DNA of 64,000 nt, from NCBI RefSeq assembly GCF_020921035.1, contig NC_063155.1:28389294-28453293 (forward strand), given 5' to 3'. The DNA comes from Rhodamnia argentea (Eukaryota; Streptophyta; Magnoliopsida; Myrtales; Myrtaceae). Shown piece after piece: positions 22,901 to 35,600 of the stretch. How positions within the stretch are numbered: position 1 is the stretch's first letter; the number at the start of each line of letters is the position of its first letter. The notes beneath the pieces are model-generated. The model saw only the letters and a program-made list of their open reading frames with translations. It had not been told where the DNA came from and made no database searches. The position numbers and the translations under genes were made by a program.

Positions 22901-25554
22901 AAAATAAATAAATAAATAAAGAACAAGAATAGAAAACCTTAGCCAATGTTACCATAGTGGGTTTACTTGGCAATTGTGACTATTTTGTAAAAACATGGAG
23001 AGTGCACTAGTTTATTAAGATACCAAGATGCCATTGACAATGTACAGAAACTTTTATGAGAAAGATTTTGTCAAAGCTATCAAGGGCAGAGTATTCAGCA
23101 TGTGAATGAACTGAAAGGCATATCAGCATTTTCTTTGTTTGGTCATGTATTTAGTTATTTTTATAGATGGCAACATTCATGTAACTGGGCACTTGTACAA
23201 ACAGTATGTGGGCTTCTGCACAAAAGATATTGTCCTAACAAACCCATATCGTCCATCTTAGACAACCATATGTAAGCAGATAAAATCATTGATCACATTA
23301 CCTCTCAACTCCATTTTTTCATCTAGTTGGTCCACCGGCATCTCTGGCTATAAGTAGAACTTGACATATTTCTTCAATCGTGATAAACTGGTAATCATTG
23401 TAGCTCTCATGTTATTTTTTATTTTTTATGGTAAAGATTGTAGCTCTCATGTTATTTACATAATAGATGCCAAAAAGATTTATTTATCCGTTACTCGCTA
23501 GACTTCATAATTACAAGCAATCATGGAGCAGACCTAGATTTAATTTCCCTGTTTGTTCATGCAAGTTCCCGCCCAGTACCAGATAGCATTTACGCATAAT
23601 CTACATGTTTTTCTGATATTTCGCTACTAACCTCCAGGCCACATCCAGATGAATGTTCGGGAAGTGATCTGGATGGAGATATCTACTTTGTTTGTTGGGA
23701 TCCTGATCTGGTTCCTCTTTGTTTGTGTCATCCCATGGATTATACCCCAGCTCCTACTGTAACTCTTGATCATGATGTCACCATTGAGGTACTCATTGGC
23801 CACATGCTTGCCCGTTAAACATTATCTTTGAGAGGACCATGATGATGGTAGTTTGCATTCATATTGTTCGAGTGATATGCTTATATGCAATAAATCTTAG
23901 TTGAGACAGTTGGATGAGATCAATGACTTCTAAAGAACGGTTGCAATGGTAATTTAGTGCGGTTTTGTTTTACCCAGATATCGTATCCTTTTGACAAGCA
24001 ATATGAACAGAGATTTTGATAAAAAAACCTGAGTTGAATGTTCTTATTAGTTATCAAATAGATACGCCATTATTGCTAGAACTGGCCCATAATTTATGTG
24101 GACCGAAAACATCTTCAATTTACGCGGAACTGAATTGAAAAGGAATACCTTGTCATGGCTTAGCAAATTGAACTTTTCAAATTTGTACAGATAGTTGTCA
24201 TCTTTGGCATTGACATTATTTCTTCCCTTTCGGTTCTCCATCTTTTGGTTCTTCAAGTATATCCATATGTGGAACGGAATAGGCTATGTTCTGGTACTTC
24301 TGAATGGAGAGTTCTATGTGCAACCACGTAAGTCATCTATCAGGGAAACCAGTAGATGCACAAGTATCAGACATCACTAGATCCCCTCATAGTTTATGAA
24401 GCAATGAGATACTTGAAAGTTAGATCATATGGATGGCACTGTTTAATTCAAATTATGGCACAACTCATTTGGCAATGTCCGTTACAGAGCAGTTTTTTGA
24501 GCATCTACTCTGTTTTATTAGCATAGTGTAATTCTTGTTGCTCAGCACATGAACCTTATAGTTGTTTAACTTGTTAAAGATAGTGTCCTTCCGTTCCTTA
24601 GCATGCCTCTTCAAACTTGCAAAGTCTTTCTCATTCGACATCTCTATATTAGTTTCATGAGGAAATTCATTTATTAGTCTTCTGATGATAGATACCTTCT
24701 CAGTGGATAACTAATAAACTCATGCTGTCCCAATTTAATGTTTTAACATACAGGAGGTCGTGGAGTACTTCGCAGATTACATGGTCAATGATAGTTTAGG
24801 GATTATTGCAAACACTCACACAGTGTTCGCTGATAAGGAGCCAATGAAGGCGTGCAGCGAATCATGTGCTGAGCTTGCAGAGTTATTTTCCATAGCAGTT
24901 GACTTCCCAAAAACTGGTGTTCCTGCTAAAATTCCTGGTCATCTGCGAGTTAGAGAATACCCAGACTTCATGGAAAAGTCTGATAAGTGCACCTATGAGT
25001 CTCAACACGTGATTGGGAAGCTTTACAGAGAGGTCAAGGAGGTTGCACCATATACCAATTCTATAAATTCCTTCACGAGGGAAGTTGCTCTGAGCTCCTA
25101 CGATTGTCAAATGGAAATAGAAGGCTTTGAGGACTATGTCATGGAAGCCTTTCAGTACAAACTCGAGTATGACTGCAAATTGAGGAGCTTGATGCATTAT
25201 TATGGCATCAAAACCGAGGCTGAAATGCTGAGTGGGAATATCCTGACGAAGTCAAAATATTTTGATAAAAGAAGAGACCTGGAAGGTATAAATTCCGCTG
25301 CGAGGTCCTTGAGAAAGGAAGCCAGGTCATGGTTCAATGAAACGAAGTCAGGATCAGCTTCTGGAGGTGTTAATACATATGCGAAGGCATCAGCTTGGTA
25401 TCATGTCACCTACCACCCGGAGTTCTGGGGCCGCTACAAGGAGGAGGATCAAGAAGATCATTTCTTAAGTTTTCCTTGGTGTGTTTATGACAAGCTCCTT
25501 CACATTAAATCAGAGAGAGCTTCTATAGAGAGGTTAGCAGAAATCAACATTTGA
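19976..25554 (+). CDS. RDR1: RNA-dependent RNA polymerase 1
   Basis: Four coding exons, 19976-20494, 20829-22705, 23638-23788 and 24754-25554, give 1115 residues, the normal RDR1 length. The start [10 protein letters not shown], the N-terminal segment up to LSYENIWQI, and [16 protein letters not shown] match RDR1 rather than RDR2 or RDR6. The catalytic DLDGD (residues 809-813, within [16 protein letters not shown]) is intact and sits in the small third exon. The enzyme copies single-stranded RNA into double strands that Dicer-like enzymes cut into small RNAs. In other plants it is salicylate- and virus-induced and supports antiviral silencing. No frameshift or missing motif is seen, so the gene looks functional. 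It ends about 580 bp from the convergent SABATH gene. Confidence in the family is very high; I judged the RDR1 subtype from remembered family features. Confidence 0.97.
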
Positions 25555-26133
25555 CTGCAGATTCTGAGTTAAATTCTCCGAATTGTTCAAATACATCTAA
25601 GATGTATGTCTTCTTTGTGAAAACAAATGATTTGCATTAGTTGTCATGTAAGTTCCACGGACATGCTCTTATAGCATATGTCAATCTCTAACTATCTTTG
25701 GTACTGTTGTATTTTGCTTTTTATGTGTGAATATATAAGGAACTCCTTTTTATCTTAGTGTCATAGTTATGCAGGCAAATGATCCAATGTTGGTGCTAGC
25801 CGATTCAATGAAACAGCATGCACGTAGCCATATTCTTTCAAATGAAAGTTCTTTATCCTCTTTTTGGATATCTCTACCGAAATTCTTGAGATAGTTATTG
25901 TTCTTTTCTTTAGCTTCTCTCAAGGTCTGCTGGATAGGTTTGAATCAGTTGTGAAGCATTTGATAAGGCCCTCATCGACTCCAATGAGCGATTGATATTG
26001 AAATGGAAATGCTGACACTGAAATCACCATGAAAGGTCACTTAATCTAGATAAAACTGAGTAAATTTATGTACTAGCCACTTTATTTTAGTTCATCCAAT
26101 TATAGGGCACTAGTGTCATCTTCCAAAGATGCA
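25555..26133. other. Convergent intergenic spacer, RDR1 / SABATH gene 1
   Basis: Only about 580 bp separate the stop codons of RDR1 (plus) and the first SABATH gene (minus). Both 3' untranslated regions must fit here and could overlap. No other feature is seen. Confidence 0.7.
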
Positions 26134-27645
26134 TCAATGGCGTTTGAGAACAAGGAACATTAGAGTCCCTTCCTTGTAGCTCGAGTCCAGTAGGTAGCTG
26201 AACTCCCGAGTCTTTTCCACGAGACATCGAAAGAGTTCATCGACAATTTCACTTCCGAAGTGCTTGCTGATAATCCCCTCCAAGCCTGCTCTCAGGTGTA
26301 TCACAATCTCCTGTGCATTGACTCCACCTTCATACCTCGATTGGGTGTTGAGCAACTCCATCGTCTCTATGTGAAAACTACTGTCCATTTTGACTAGCCG
26401 TGCAATCTCCGCTGGAGACGCGGCATACAGCGGCAAGTTGAAGCAATCCACTTGCTCTTCACTTATTGTTCCCTGCAGCGAAAAGCTCGCCAATTTGTGG
26501 CTTTCCGTCAGTTGAACGAAGCTAAAATTTTATGCTCTCATGTTGATCTCCCATGATAGTAGGAAAGGTTGTGAAATTTCTGGATTCAGAAGAATTGCGA
26601 AAACATTATTGTCTATAGAAAATTATTGTTTTCTTCTTCAGTCTGATAAAAGATTTAAGAAGACGGTCGAACAAGAGTAGGAGATATTGTGATACCATAC
26701 CTCTTTGGCCATGTCCATGAGACTCAGTCCTATAAAATCATACATTAAACACACGGGTATCTTCGAATATGGAACATCATCTGGTTTTCCAGGCATGGTA
26801 AGTACGACTATCCCTCCCGCGGCGACCTCTTCTGCTCTAGATTTCAGAAACGCTTCCATGTCCTTGTTGAACTGACCTGCGTATGCATTGCACACCGCCT
26901 CAGAAGCGTTTGTGCAGTGAATTTTCCCCTTATTCCATGCCGGAGAATTTCTATTCGACATCTCGTCCGGAATTCTCGAAAGCCACTGGAGCGCGTACTG
27001 CGAGTGCACGAAGTGGAGGGAAGACTCAGGGAAAAGCCGCCCGTGAAATGACCCCGGAACCCCTGCAGCGTAGTAGGGTCTTTCTGGAGGGACGGACTTG
27101 AAGAGGGTGTTGAAGTCATTGGCGGCGTGGTCGTTGAAGAAAACCTGGAATTCGGGCATCTCGGTAATGTGGCCTCTGGATGTGAGATTCATTTGGATGG
27201 CGTCTATGGCGTTTTGCATGGCAATGAAGGTGTTTGGTCCGACCGAGCAGCCGAGGTCGGCAAGACGGATCGTGGCAGGACGGGAGGAGACAAGAGCTTC
27301 TACGTTGAGCTTCTCAATGATTGCCTCGTCGATCAAGGCCTTCAGAACATTTGTGGTCGCTCTCTGTAAAATGGTATTCAAATTCGTGAGGACGACAATC
27401 CATTCCCTAGTTGAAAGGTCGAGAGAGACTCGTAGAATCAGCCATTTCTCTCGGGAAAAAATGCATAAAAATCACGGGTTTATGGTATCTGCATCTGTTA
27501 TTTACTTGCACATTTGCTTAGCGAAAACACCATTGCAGTGCATGAAAATCAAAACCTGGAAGTAAGAGTTCTTGCTGTAGCTGTAAGGTCCCTCCCCGCC
27601 GTTCATCGGGTATGTCGGCGGCATTTTGGTTTCGACGTTGCTCAT
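26134..27645 (-). CDS. SABATH family carboxyl methyltransferase, cluster gene 1
   Basis: Three exons, 27645-27556, 27363-26701 and 26472-26134, all joined in phase 0, give 363 residues. Exon 1 encodes MSNVETKMPPTYPMNGGEGP and ends YSYSKNSYFQ, the N-terminal AdoMet/substrate lid. Exon 2 holds DLGCSVGPNT (66-75, AdoMet-binding), FFNDHAANDFNTLF, and SFHGRLFP...YALQWLS. SABATH enzymes transfer methyl from S-adenosylmethionine to carboxyl groups of salicylate, jasmonate, indole-acetate, gibberellin, loganate and others. The residue before the conserved Trp is Gln156; salicylate methyltransferases have Met there, so a salicylate-specific role is not predicted. The substrate cannot be assigned. No disabling mutation is seen. 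Confidence 0.95.
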
Positions 27646-27744
27646 CTCTCTCTCTTCTCTCTCTCTCTCTATGTGCCTCTCAGATGCGGGACAATTTGAA
27701 CTCAGCTGTTATTTTTGCTCAGTGGTTCGGTACCTCTTTATACC
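27643..27744 (-). promoter_or_regulatory. Promoter/leader of SABATH gene 1: TATA box and GA-rich leader
   Basis: On the minus strand GGTATAAAG lies at 27744-27736, about 95 bp before the ATG. An interrupted GA tract fills the leader right up to the start codon (27646-27672). Confidence 0.6.
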
Positions 27745-28854
27745 AAGCGAACCTTAGTGGTGGTCTGAATTTTCAAGTGACTTGTCGGAGCGCGATCATC
27801 AGCAACAGCGAACATTCAAATGCGCAACTAACGTCGGTCTTGATCCTCCACTTTAGTTCAAAACCCCAATGGTTTAATTAAAGCAGCCAGAGTAGACTTT
27901 TTGCACATGCGACAACGCAGCATTCAACCTCGACTCCAAGCGTGTATCTTGGACTTTCCAACGTGCGACTATCTTAACTTTCTGGGCAAAGCACGTGTCC
28001 TCAGCTTAGCATGAGGCAGGATTTCCATCCCGAGTCAAAAATCAATTCCAAAAAGTCGAAATATTTAGGGCCTTAAGCAGTTATTTAGCTGCCAAACCCA
28101 AAATTTTCCTCTAAAGACTTGTCTTCATCTTCGACTAGCTATCTTTGGAGGGTAATGTTTATATATGCTCCTCTAACTTAGGTTGTGTGTAAAATTCGAG
28201 TGTCTAACTCTTTTTTTTTTTTTTAAAGCCATTCGTGTATTCAGTGTTAATTGTTCACCAACTACCCTTTCATCGGTTGTGGCCGTCTTCGCATTCCAAC
28301 CCAAGAGTTCATATCTATAGAGTCATGCAAGTCTATGGCGCTTGAGGATGAGAACCCTAGGAGCGACACAAGATATCATAATTGGTGGCTTTAGTTTCTT
28401 TAGGTGAAAGGCCCAAACAACTTATCGGTGCATCGGCCCACGAGACGTTTTGGTACTCTAATAATTTAATTATCAAAATAGGCAAGAATTTTACAATATT
28501 TAAATAATAAATCACGCATTCATTTCACTATTTAAGTTTTTAGAATAATTGATGGTAATCCCACCAAATCTCACATGGTATCAAAGAATAGCCAAAGTCT
28601 ATAAGTTCTTTTTTCATAAATACAATACAACGACCAGAGCGATTCTCTCAATAAATAATAGGATTTTTATTGATAGAAACTAGAAAGTAGAAAATAGAGC
28701 ACAACCTTCCACCACAAGACAAACATTTTTTCACAAGCGAATCTTGAGTAGGGAATAAAGGACAAGCGTAGGGAATCAACTGCTATCGGACAAAGATCGA
28801 GCAATCAACATCCATAAGCACACAGGCAACTACCCATCCATCGTTATCGATACT
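27745..28854. other. Intergenic region between SABATH genes 1 and 2
   Basis: No gene is seen. Near 28565-28595 the text CTCACATGGTATCAAAGAAT resembles an LTR end followed by a primer-binding site for initiator Met-tRNA (TGGTATCA). No matching second LTR or gag/pol frame is visible, so at most it is a remnant. Confidence 0.45.
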
Positions 28855-30317
28855 TTATCTGCGTTTCAAAACGGTGAAGAGCTGAATGCCTTCTCTGTAG
28901 GACGCTTCGAGTTCTTGAGAGCACTCGCCGGACAGCTTCCGAACCAATCGATTGAACAACTCGGCAATTGTGTTCTTGTCGAAGTGCTTCGCAAGCATGC
29001 CTTCCATCGCCGCCCTCACATGCACCATCCATCCACGGACGTCGATGGGACCGATCATGTTGGGCGATGGGTTTGTCAGCTCCATCGCTTCAATGGTGAA
29101 GTTGCCATTCTTGGTCACCAGGGTAGTCATCTCCTCCGGCGAGGGTGCATACAGTGGCAAGTTGAAGGAAGCCACTTTATCTTCACTGACTAGACCCTAG
29201 AAAAAGTGGGTAAAATTAGCAAAGGTGGATTACTTTCTTGTCGATGAAAGCCGACCAATTTTATCGATCTTTATAAATCCCTATATAGGTACTTACTTCA
29301 TTCACCATGTCCATGAGACTAGAAGCCATAACATCATACATAATCCCGCTTGGAACTCGCCGATGAGGCATACCATGTGGAATTCCCGGCATGATAATCA
29401 CCATCATCCCTCCGCTCACTACCTCGTCAGCCCTGGTCCTCAAAAATTCCTCCATGTCCTTGGCAAACTGCTCTGCATAAGCTTTAACCACTTCTTCCGG
29501 GGCACTAGTGTAGTGAGCCCTACCTTTGTTCCATGCTGCCGAGTCCCGGTCCGTCACCTTCTCTGGGACCTCGGAGAGCCAGTGCAGCGCGATGGAGGAG
29601 TACACGAAGTGAAGGGACGCGTTGGGGAACAATCTGGTGTGGAAAGAGCCGGGAACGCCTGCAGCGAAGTAGGGCTTATGGGAGGGGAGGGTCGCGAAGA
29701 GGGTGTTGAAGTCGTTCGAGATCTTGTCGTTGAAGAACACGTGAAACTCAGGCAGGGTTCGAGAATTAGGGCATTGGGAATTGAACTTCCTTTGCAAGAT
29801 TTGCACGATGTTTTGCATCGCTAAGATCGTGTTGGGACCAGTGGCACATCCTAGGTCGGCGAGTCGGATTGCATGGGAAGTAGAGGATAGACTCGCAACA
29901 TCGAATTTCTCCGTTATCACGGCGTCTATCTTTTCGCTCATGATGTTAGTGGCTAGTCTCTGAGAATCAACTCAACAGACATTCTTAGTCATTGTAGCAA
30001 TTTCTCTTCCTCCTTCTTATATAAGTCGCAATTAAGACACGTAATATCCTAATTCTGTTTTTTTTTCCTTTTGATGTAAAGAAGTGTGGTCATCGATGCT
30101 TCTCCATCACTTACCCTAGTTTGGGATTAATTTGGAATTATGGTGTAAAGAGCTCGTGCTTATTCATGCAACAGATGGAGAATGTTAGCAGCAGTGAAGA
30201 ATCATGAAAAGAAAAAAGAGAAGGATGAAGAGACCTGGTATTGGGAATTTTTGCTGTAGCTGTACCTTCCATCTCCTCCATTTGTTGTGGGAGAATCCAC
30301 GCCAGGGTTTCTATCTC

Positions 30318-30321
<4 letters not shown>
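28855..30321 (-). CDS. SABATH family carboxyl methyltransferase, cluster gene 2
   Basis: Exons 30321-30235, 29959-29297 and 29196-28855 are joined in phase 0 and give 363 residues. Exon 1 encodes MGDRNPGVDSPTTNGGDG and ends YSYSKNSQYQ. Exon 2 has DLGCATGPNT, VFFNDKISNDFNTLF and ALHWLSEVP, with His155-Trp156 at the position where salicylate methyltransferases have Met-Trp. A His-Trp pair is also found in loganate-type SABATH enzymes, which is suggestive only. Exon 2 is 663 bp, exactly as in gene 1, so the two arose by tandem duplication. The frame is open throughout. Confidence 0.95.
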
Positions 30322-30377
<56 letters not shown>

Positions 30378-30422
30378 GTGGACGTGCTTATAGGTGCGTC
30401 GATGGTTGATAACTATATAAAT
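30319..30422 (-). promoter_or_regulatory. Promoter/leader of SABATH gene 2: TATA-like box and (GA)27 leader touching the ATG
   Basis: The plus strand has an uninterrupted 54-bp TC run at 30321-30374, so the transcript carries about 27 GA units that end in the start codon itself. A TATA-like ATTTATATAG lies at 30422-30413 on the minus strand, about 95 bp from the ATG. Confidence 0.6.
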
Positions 30423-32678
30423 GAAAAGGAAAAATGACACAAACGATTCATGAACTTTGATCCGATGTAATCTGGTCCTGAACTTTTAATCTGTACAATA
30501 TAATCCATGAGCTTTGGTCCAATATGCAATGTCATCCCGAACTCATATCGTCGGGACCTTAACCTCAGCAGCTCTTATGTCTCTAATTTTACTTTAAAGT
30601 TGAAAGCATACATTTAGTTCCACTTTAGGGGTTAGGATAAATCAATTACAACTAGCTATAGAGGGAATTATATAAAATTACTGGCACTTAGTCTAATTAA
30701 TGCATCATTAAAAAAAATTACGGAGAGTATCTTTTGAGTGGTGGACAACATCTACAAAGGGGACAAAGAAAGGTCTCTTTCATGGCCTAGTAGTATCTCT
30801 AAGTATATAAGCTATTTCCTACGCAACTTGTGAGCTACTTTGGACCACCCTTTCGTGGCTATCTCATAATGCACCACTTTTCTAATTCATATGTTGGGGA
30901 TAAGATAGTCACAAGGGTTGTTAATTCGTGACATGGGAATAGCCAAGGAAAATGAAGATTGCATCAACAAAAATACCAATTGCACGATGTCAATGTCATA
31001 TAATCTTTCTAAAATGCCCCCGACGGCAACATTAATTTTTTTAGCAATTAGATCATGTCATCCTGAATTGTCCTTAGCTTCAGGATGTGTCAAGGCAACT
31101 ATATGAGACTAATTAATCAGAAGACGTCTATGTTCTAACACAATTGTTGAGGAGGGGACCGATTAGTCCCACCCAATGAGCAACGTGGACATTGTAATGG
31201 ACCTTAATTGTCCTTTGCTTGAATTAGTGTCATGGTGATTATGAGTGACAAATTAATCACAGGATGTCTTAATTCTAACAATGGTTGAAGAGGGGACCGA
31301 TTAGTCCCATCTAATGAGCAATGTGCACATTGTATGGACCTCGATTGTCGTTTACTTGGGAATTTGTCAAATTAATCATGAGTGACAAATTAATCACAAG
31401 ATGTCTAAGTTCTAACAATAGCTAGAGAGGGGACCAATTAGTCTCATCTAACGAAAATGTGCACATTGCATGGACCACGTCGTTTTAAATTTATAACAAC
31501 TTTATTGTTCTCTGAGCTTACTGGTTTTTCCTTTGGAAAAAAATTACCCAATTTGTCATTAGATTATATATAAAAAACTATGCCTTGAGTTTGACTACAT
31601 AAGATGGAATATCCTTAATTGGATCGATCGGATCAATCTTATCAACTTCATGCATGCATCCATGCTCAAATTATTCCAATTAGTGATCAGAAAGAATATC
31701 CTTTGACAGCCTTTGTATCTCCAGAATTGGTCAAGAAAAATTCATTAACGTCAATCAACAGCAACCTTTGCACAACTGTAGGCACCTTTGATCGATAACT
31801 GAAATCTTTTTTGAGTTCGAATGATGCAATTTTGAGGTTCAACAATCGGAGTGAAGGTTTTATTTTAAGCTCGAAACTTTTCTAGATTTTAAATCAAAAT
31901 TGAGTTTTGCTTTGGTTCGATTCTCATGAACAAGCCATATAAGCAAAAACGAAGAAAGCCCCCCGCTTTTAAAATTTGATTGTAACTTTTAAAACGTTTA
32001 AGACTTAATTGCATTATGTATATGCTTATAGAAGTTTGGTTATTGCTTTTTCAAGTGAAAAATAAAGTACAGAGCTTACCGGCTGGAGGACAACTACTTG
32101 TTTTTTTCCCCCATTCTATGACATTTTATTATGACATTATTGAAGTGCATAGTTGCGTACCATTGTTGAGGTATTATGTTTTCTTTTTTTTTTTGCACTC
32201 TAGGCGACTTATCTTGATTACAGTTTCGTAAAAAGTACAATCACCGTTGGCACGGTATTATCATGTTTGAAATTGTATTTTAGAAATGTTAGACCAATCA
32301 TGCTAAAATATATTTTATTATAAAATGAAAATTGAACAAGCGTTAAATTTATCTTGTCGAGAGAATATCGAATCACATATGAAACATCCACAATACACCT
32401 TCGATCTCTTTTCTCTTTTCTTCTTCAAGAGATGAATCAAGCCCATTTTCGGTCTCCTAAATTATAATCTCCACGCAATTTGCCCCTCAAACATTTGCTT
32501 ACACAACTAGACCCTCCAACTCTCTCGACAAAACAAATTTTCCGGTTGAAAGCCATCGCGGCGTCTAATCGATTACGGTGCAACAACGCCGGCACATCGA
32601 AGAACATCGACGGGCTTGCCTTGGCCCAAGGGTAATGAGTCTTTTGCCACACCACGTAATCACACAAAGAAGGGTCCT
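30423..32678. other. Intergenic region between SABATH genes 2 and 3
   Basis: A half element at 30432-30600 has three copies of a GAACTTTxxTC/GTCCxxAATAT-type motif and resembles the element at 40680-41035. Then comes the 137-bp minisatellite listed separately. The rest is AT-rich with no recognisable gene. The minus-strand frame at 32437-32730 overlaps the end of gene 3 out of frame and is not supported. Confidence 0.55.
31060..31480. repeat. Minisatellite, about 137-bp unit, three copies
   Basis: The anchor GGGGACCGATTAGTC (third copy GGGGACCAATTAGTC) starts at 31154, 31292 and 31429, a period of 137-138 bp. Flanking text (TAATCACAAGATGTCT, AATGAGCAATGTGCACATTG, ATTGTCCTTTGCTTG) repeats in step. 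The units differ by scattered substitutions and small indels. No coding potential is shared by all units. Confidence 0.85.
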
Positions 32679-35564
32679 TCAAACGCGCCTCAAGATGACG
32701 TACAATTGAATCTTTTCCCTGTAGCTGCATTCCACCTCTCGAGAGCGCTCCACGAGCTTCCTCATCAACCGATCGAATATCTCGTCCACAGTCGCTTGGT
32801 CTCCGAAATGGGCGGCGAAGAGCGGCTCCATGGCGGCTCTCACGTGGTCAGTCCACTCTTGCATGTCGACCGGACCGGTCAGCCACGGCGACGGGTTGGC
32901 CAAGTCCATGGCCTCGATGCTGAAGCTCCCGTCCCGCTCCACGATCTCCCTCATCTCCTGAGGCGAGGCTGCGTATATGGGCAAGTTGAAGGTGTCCACT
33001 TGTTCCTCCGTTATCACTCCCTGCAGATGAATCTAAACTTAGCTTCCTTATAAGTTTCCATCATTTGATGCATCACAGCGACTAGTCTCAACACAGGTCT
33101 CACAGGAACGCCAGAAGAATACAAACATCTCGATCATTATGATGCGACAGGACAGTCTGAAGTATACCTCTTGTGCCATCTCCAGTAGGGCTGACCCAAG
33201 AAGATCGTACATCACCCCGGCCGGGAGCATAGCGTGAGGCATTCCGTGAGGAATGCCGGCCATGATGATCGCCATCAACCCTCCCACCGCAACCTCTTTC
33301 GCCCTCGCCCCTAGGAAATCATCCATGTCCGCCGCAAACCGAGCTCTATATGCGCCCACCACCTCATCCGGTGCGCTTGTGTAGTGGACCCTCCCCTTGT
33401 TCCACGCGGCAGAGCCCTCGCAGAGGAGCTCCTCCGGAACTCTAGAGAGCCAGTGAAGCGAGACCGCGCAGTGGACGAAGTGGAGGGAGGACTCTGGGAA
33501 CAGCCTCCCGTGGAACGAGCCCGGGATGCCAGCCACGAAGTACCGCCTCTCCGCAGGGAGCAAGCAGAAGAGGGTGTTGAAGTCGTTCTCCGGGAGGTCG
33601 TTGAAGAAGACGGAGAATTCAGGGGTTTCGCGAGTAGGGCATTGGGTTCGGTACTTCCTCTCGATGCAGTCGAGGATGTTTTGCATGGACAAGAAGGTGT
33701 TCGGTCCAACGGCGCACCCCAAATCGGCGATATTGATTGTGCTTGCCATCGATGAGAGTCTCTCCACGTCCATTTTGTGGATTATCGCTTCTTCAATTTT
33801 GTCCTTCACAACGTTTACGGCCAGTCCCTAAACGTCAGGACGAATGAGACATGAATTAACGATATCGCCCATATTTTTCAAACAATCGCTGTTGCCAATA
33901 TCAAGCATGAATGCCAGGCCAAAAAATAAAAATAAAAGAAAAATCCTAGGGTAAAAATTGATATGATCCTCGTTTGCCTCAAACATAGGTAACATTTTTG
34001 GCTTTTGGCCAACTCAGTCCCAAAGTATACAATTTTTTAGGCCCTTAGAACTCCCCAAAGCAACCCAACAACATCAATGGAAAATTAGGTCACACGTCAG
34101 AAAATTTTATCTTAAATCACATGAAAAAAAGCGGTCATAATATGTTCAGCTCACGGTTCTTGCATGTACCAGACAATATTTAAAATGTTGATATTGAAGT
34201 ATCTTTGCATTAGCCAAAGTATCATTAAAATTGGGGCGTCCAAGAATAGTAATTCGAAAACGAAAGTTAGATATTAGAATCACAAAAACAAGGAAACTTA
34301 AGGACTAAAAACCTCAGTTTTCAATTATCTCACTTCTATTTAAGCATTTAAATAGCTGACCGAGCTCACTAGTTGTGAATTTTTTTTGTAGTTGTGATTT
34401 ATAGTGTCCAATTTGTTGCTTGAAATACTTACTGGCGACAAGGAAAAGAAAAGAATAGGGTCGAATTAATATGCTATAGGTATAAACATTTTCTTCAAAT
34501 ATATTCTATGGGACTGCCATAGGTGCCAACCCAGTGTTGTTTTCCGAATTTTTCTATAGTCCATTTTAAGCCTCTATTGACGAAAGCTAGGTCACATCAA
34601 TTATATAATATAGTATCTCATATGTACTTATGGTTTTTTTCATTAAAGATCGTATCTTTCCATATTACTCTTTAAATATATCTCTAATCGATTAATCATA
34701 TCTGCCCCGACGAGATTGAAATTGACGAGCAAAAAGCTTGATTTGATGCCGCAACAAGCGGGCTTTGACTTTTCGTGGAATTGATTGGCGACACCCAATT
34801 CATGTTTGATTCCAGGCGAGGTTGACCTGCTGGTCCCAACATATTTGTAAACTATAGGTTGTCCCGTGATTAGGTTTTAGCTCTTGCTCGTGCGTGGTCC
34901 ATGTACCCTTGTTTTAATTTAGACTTAAATGAGTTTATATTTATGTTGGAGACGAGGACGTGGCAAAAGACTTGGAATATATACCCATGTTTAAGCCGGT
35001 GATTTGTGACTTAGGAACCAAACCAAATATAAGTTGAATAATATAGGGATGAAGTGCTTGAAAACTTTGTCTGAACAGAGTCTAATGGTGAGTTACAAGT
35101 ATTGACATCGCGCACAAAACATGCTTAATAAAACATAAACGGATAATGGCTATACTTGTAACCCACCAATCAGAATCCTAATTAGAGAAAGAAAAATATG
35201 GTCCAACAAGATATTGCTCAAGTAATACACATCTTCCATCACAATACACGTATCTAGAGCATATAGGTACATACGTATGTACATATTCATTTTCGAAAGA
35301 GCTCATTGTCGTTTTAATGTTTGAACACGAGACATATAAAAGTTTCTATTGCTCTCTAATATTAAGCTTTCAAAGAAGGCGGTTGCACATTATATTTCAA
35401 AGTTGAGAGAGCACCGGTCTTCTCTAAGAACGGCGCATGATATATTTTGTGCTACATCAATAAATTCTGTATATTTTGCTAGCATGTGATTGGCAAAAAC
35501 TAGTGGCCCGATCCATGGAGAACAATATCTTTCGATGCAACCCCAATACGGAGTATTTGTCCAA

Positions 35565-35600
<36 letters not shown>

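Noticed and set aside
32437-32730. 97-codon minus-strand frame at the end of SABATH gene 3
   Set aside because: It overlaps the last exon of gene 3 in another frame and matches no family; most likely chance.
33311-33755. Long alternative frames on both strands within SABATH gene 3
   Set aside because: The high GC of exon 2 opens other frames; only the SABATH frame has conserved motifs.
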